A stretch of DNA of 64,000 bases. It comes from Tillandsia leiboldiana (Eukaryota; Streptophyta; Magnoliopsida; Poales; Bromeliaceae). The stretch covers positions 4,696,648 through 4,760,647 of the forward strand of contig CM055062.1 in assembly GCA_029204045.2 (NCBI GenBank), in the 5' to 3' direction. This document shows positions 63,000 to 64,000 of this stretch, piece by piece. A program made the translations under genes and the position numbers. Under the pieces are notes generated by a model. That model had not been told where the DNA came from and searched no databases. It worked only from the letters and a program-made list of their open reading frames with translations. The first letter of the stretch is position 1. Every line of letters begins with the position of its first letter.

Positions 63000-64000
63000 T
63001 TTCCAAACTTCGAATGAATTTTATTAATAATTTAATGTCATAATTTTTGAATTACAAAATACTATTTATATTTAAAATATTTTTAATATTTTAGTTCTTA
63101 AATGTAAATTCATTTAATAGTTAATTTTTTTAATTTGAACTCCATAATAGCTAGCTTTTTAAAATTATCAGAAAATCCGTAAAATTATATAATATGTATC
63201 CAAACCGGCTTTAAAAAGAATTCGTAGAATTTTTTTGGAGTTACAGAATACCGAATTTTATTTAGAGTAAAACCATGATATTTAAACTTCATGAAATTAT
63301 TTTATTACGTATCCAAACGAGAGTGAAATACTACTTGTATACTCAAAATGTGGTGTGTAAATTTTACTCTACTTGAAATACTACTTGTAAATTTTACTCT
63401 ACCTGTTCGAATTTTTAGATATTTCTTTGAACATCTTCTATTTTGGAGAATAGAGACTAATTATTGGACCGTTTGCCTTCAATACTAAAAAAATAATTTC
63501 TACATAATTGATTTTGATTTGAAAATTAATTTTGGTTAAAAATTGTAGAGTATTTGTCTAAGTTTAGATAGAAAGAGATTTTTCTGAAAAGATTTTGTAA
63601 AACAGTTTGGTAAATCTTTTTTATTATTTGAAAATAATAATTTTTTACTGAATTTTATTTTAAAATAATTTAAAATTTATATTTAAATTTAAATTTTAAA
63701 ATTGTACAAAATTTAAAATTTTGATATTTTAATTTAAAATATAAAATTTAAAATTAAAAATTAAAAAGTTTAAATTTTAAATTTTAAAATTTTGAATTAT
63801 AAATTTTAAAATTTTAAATTTATAAATCCATATTTAAATTTTCAATTTCAAATTTAAAATCTAAATTTAGAATTTAAAATTTAAAATTAAATTTTGAAAT
63901 TTGAAATTTGAAATTAAAAATTAAAAATTAAAATTTTGAATATTTAAATTTTAAATTTTAAAACTTGAAATATAAAATATAAAATATAAAATTTAAATTT
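63000..64000. repeat. AT-rich end of window, with a further A/T-run block
   Basis: From about 63600 the sequence has the same alternating A-run/T-run texture as 52.8-53.4 and 56.7-57.1 kb (gtttggtaaatctttt, then aaatttaaattttaaaattg). No gene. Confidence 0.5.

Overview
This is a piece of a plant nuclear genome, most likely a monocot. The evidence is plant-type Ty1/copia and Ty3/gypsy LTR retrotransposons, TRIMs and MITEs, a plant-specific QALGGH zinc-finger gene, and a gene with a very GC-rich first exon followed by long AT-rich introns. I cannot name the species from sequence alone. There is no prokaryotic gene organisation.

Layout. 1-6.7 kb is a nest of old repeats: a Ty3/gypsy integrase remnant, a reverse-oriented LTR fragment carrying a TRIM whose LTRs resemble the 3' half of 5S rRNA, and a cluster of long-inverted-repeat (foldback) MITEs embedded in TA/GA/CT microsatellites. 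6.7-24.7 kb is one minus-strand Ty1/copia (Tork/Tnt1-like) element that was opened twice: by a 3,813-bp solo LTR (6988-10800, TSD ccatg) and by a complete 9,954-bp non-autonomous LTR element (12157-22110, TSD gttct) with two 3,766-bp LTRs that are about 99.5% identical by eye and an interior without pol. 24.8-31 kb holds the first host gene, an intronless SUPERMAN/RABBIT EARS-type C2H2 repressor gene (minus strand, 26549-27217) with a long GA repeat in its upstream region.

31.0-37.4 kb is a composite of three minisatellite families, split by a 2,813-bp solo LTR (33309-36121, TSD ttatc). 37.6-44.4 kb contains a gypsy integrase remnant and an old LTR that is itself split by a 3,620-bp solo LTR (40007-43626, TSD ctagg). 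44.4-48 kb is AT-rich intergenic DNA with a degraded TRIM.

48.0-58.3 kb (minus strand) is the second host gene. I assembled it from five exons with consistent splice phases: a 326-residue Golgi type II membrane protein of the GMA12/MNN10 galactosyltransferase family (GT34-like). Its second exon is only 33 nt, and its catalytic DxD motif is created across intron 1. Its introns carry MITEs, a solo TRIM LTR and AT-rich dispersed repeats. 58.4-64 kb is repeat-rich intergenic DNA.

The two host genes have no evident functional link. The main story is nested transposition: large-LTR elements that share TGT...GGGGCGTGACA-like ends repeatedly inserted and mostly collapsed to solo LTRs. Most long open frames outside the two genes are products of microsatellites or GC-rich LTR sequence.
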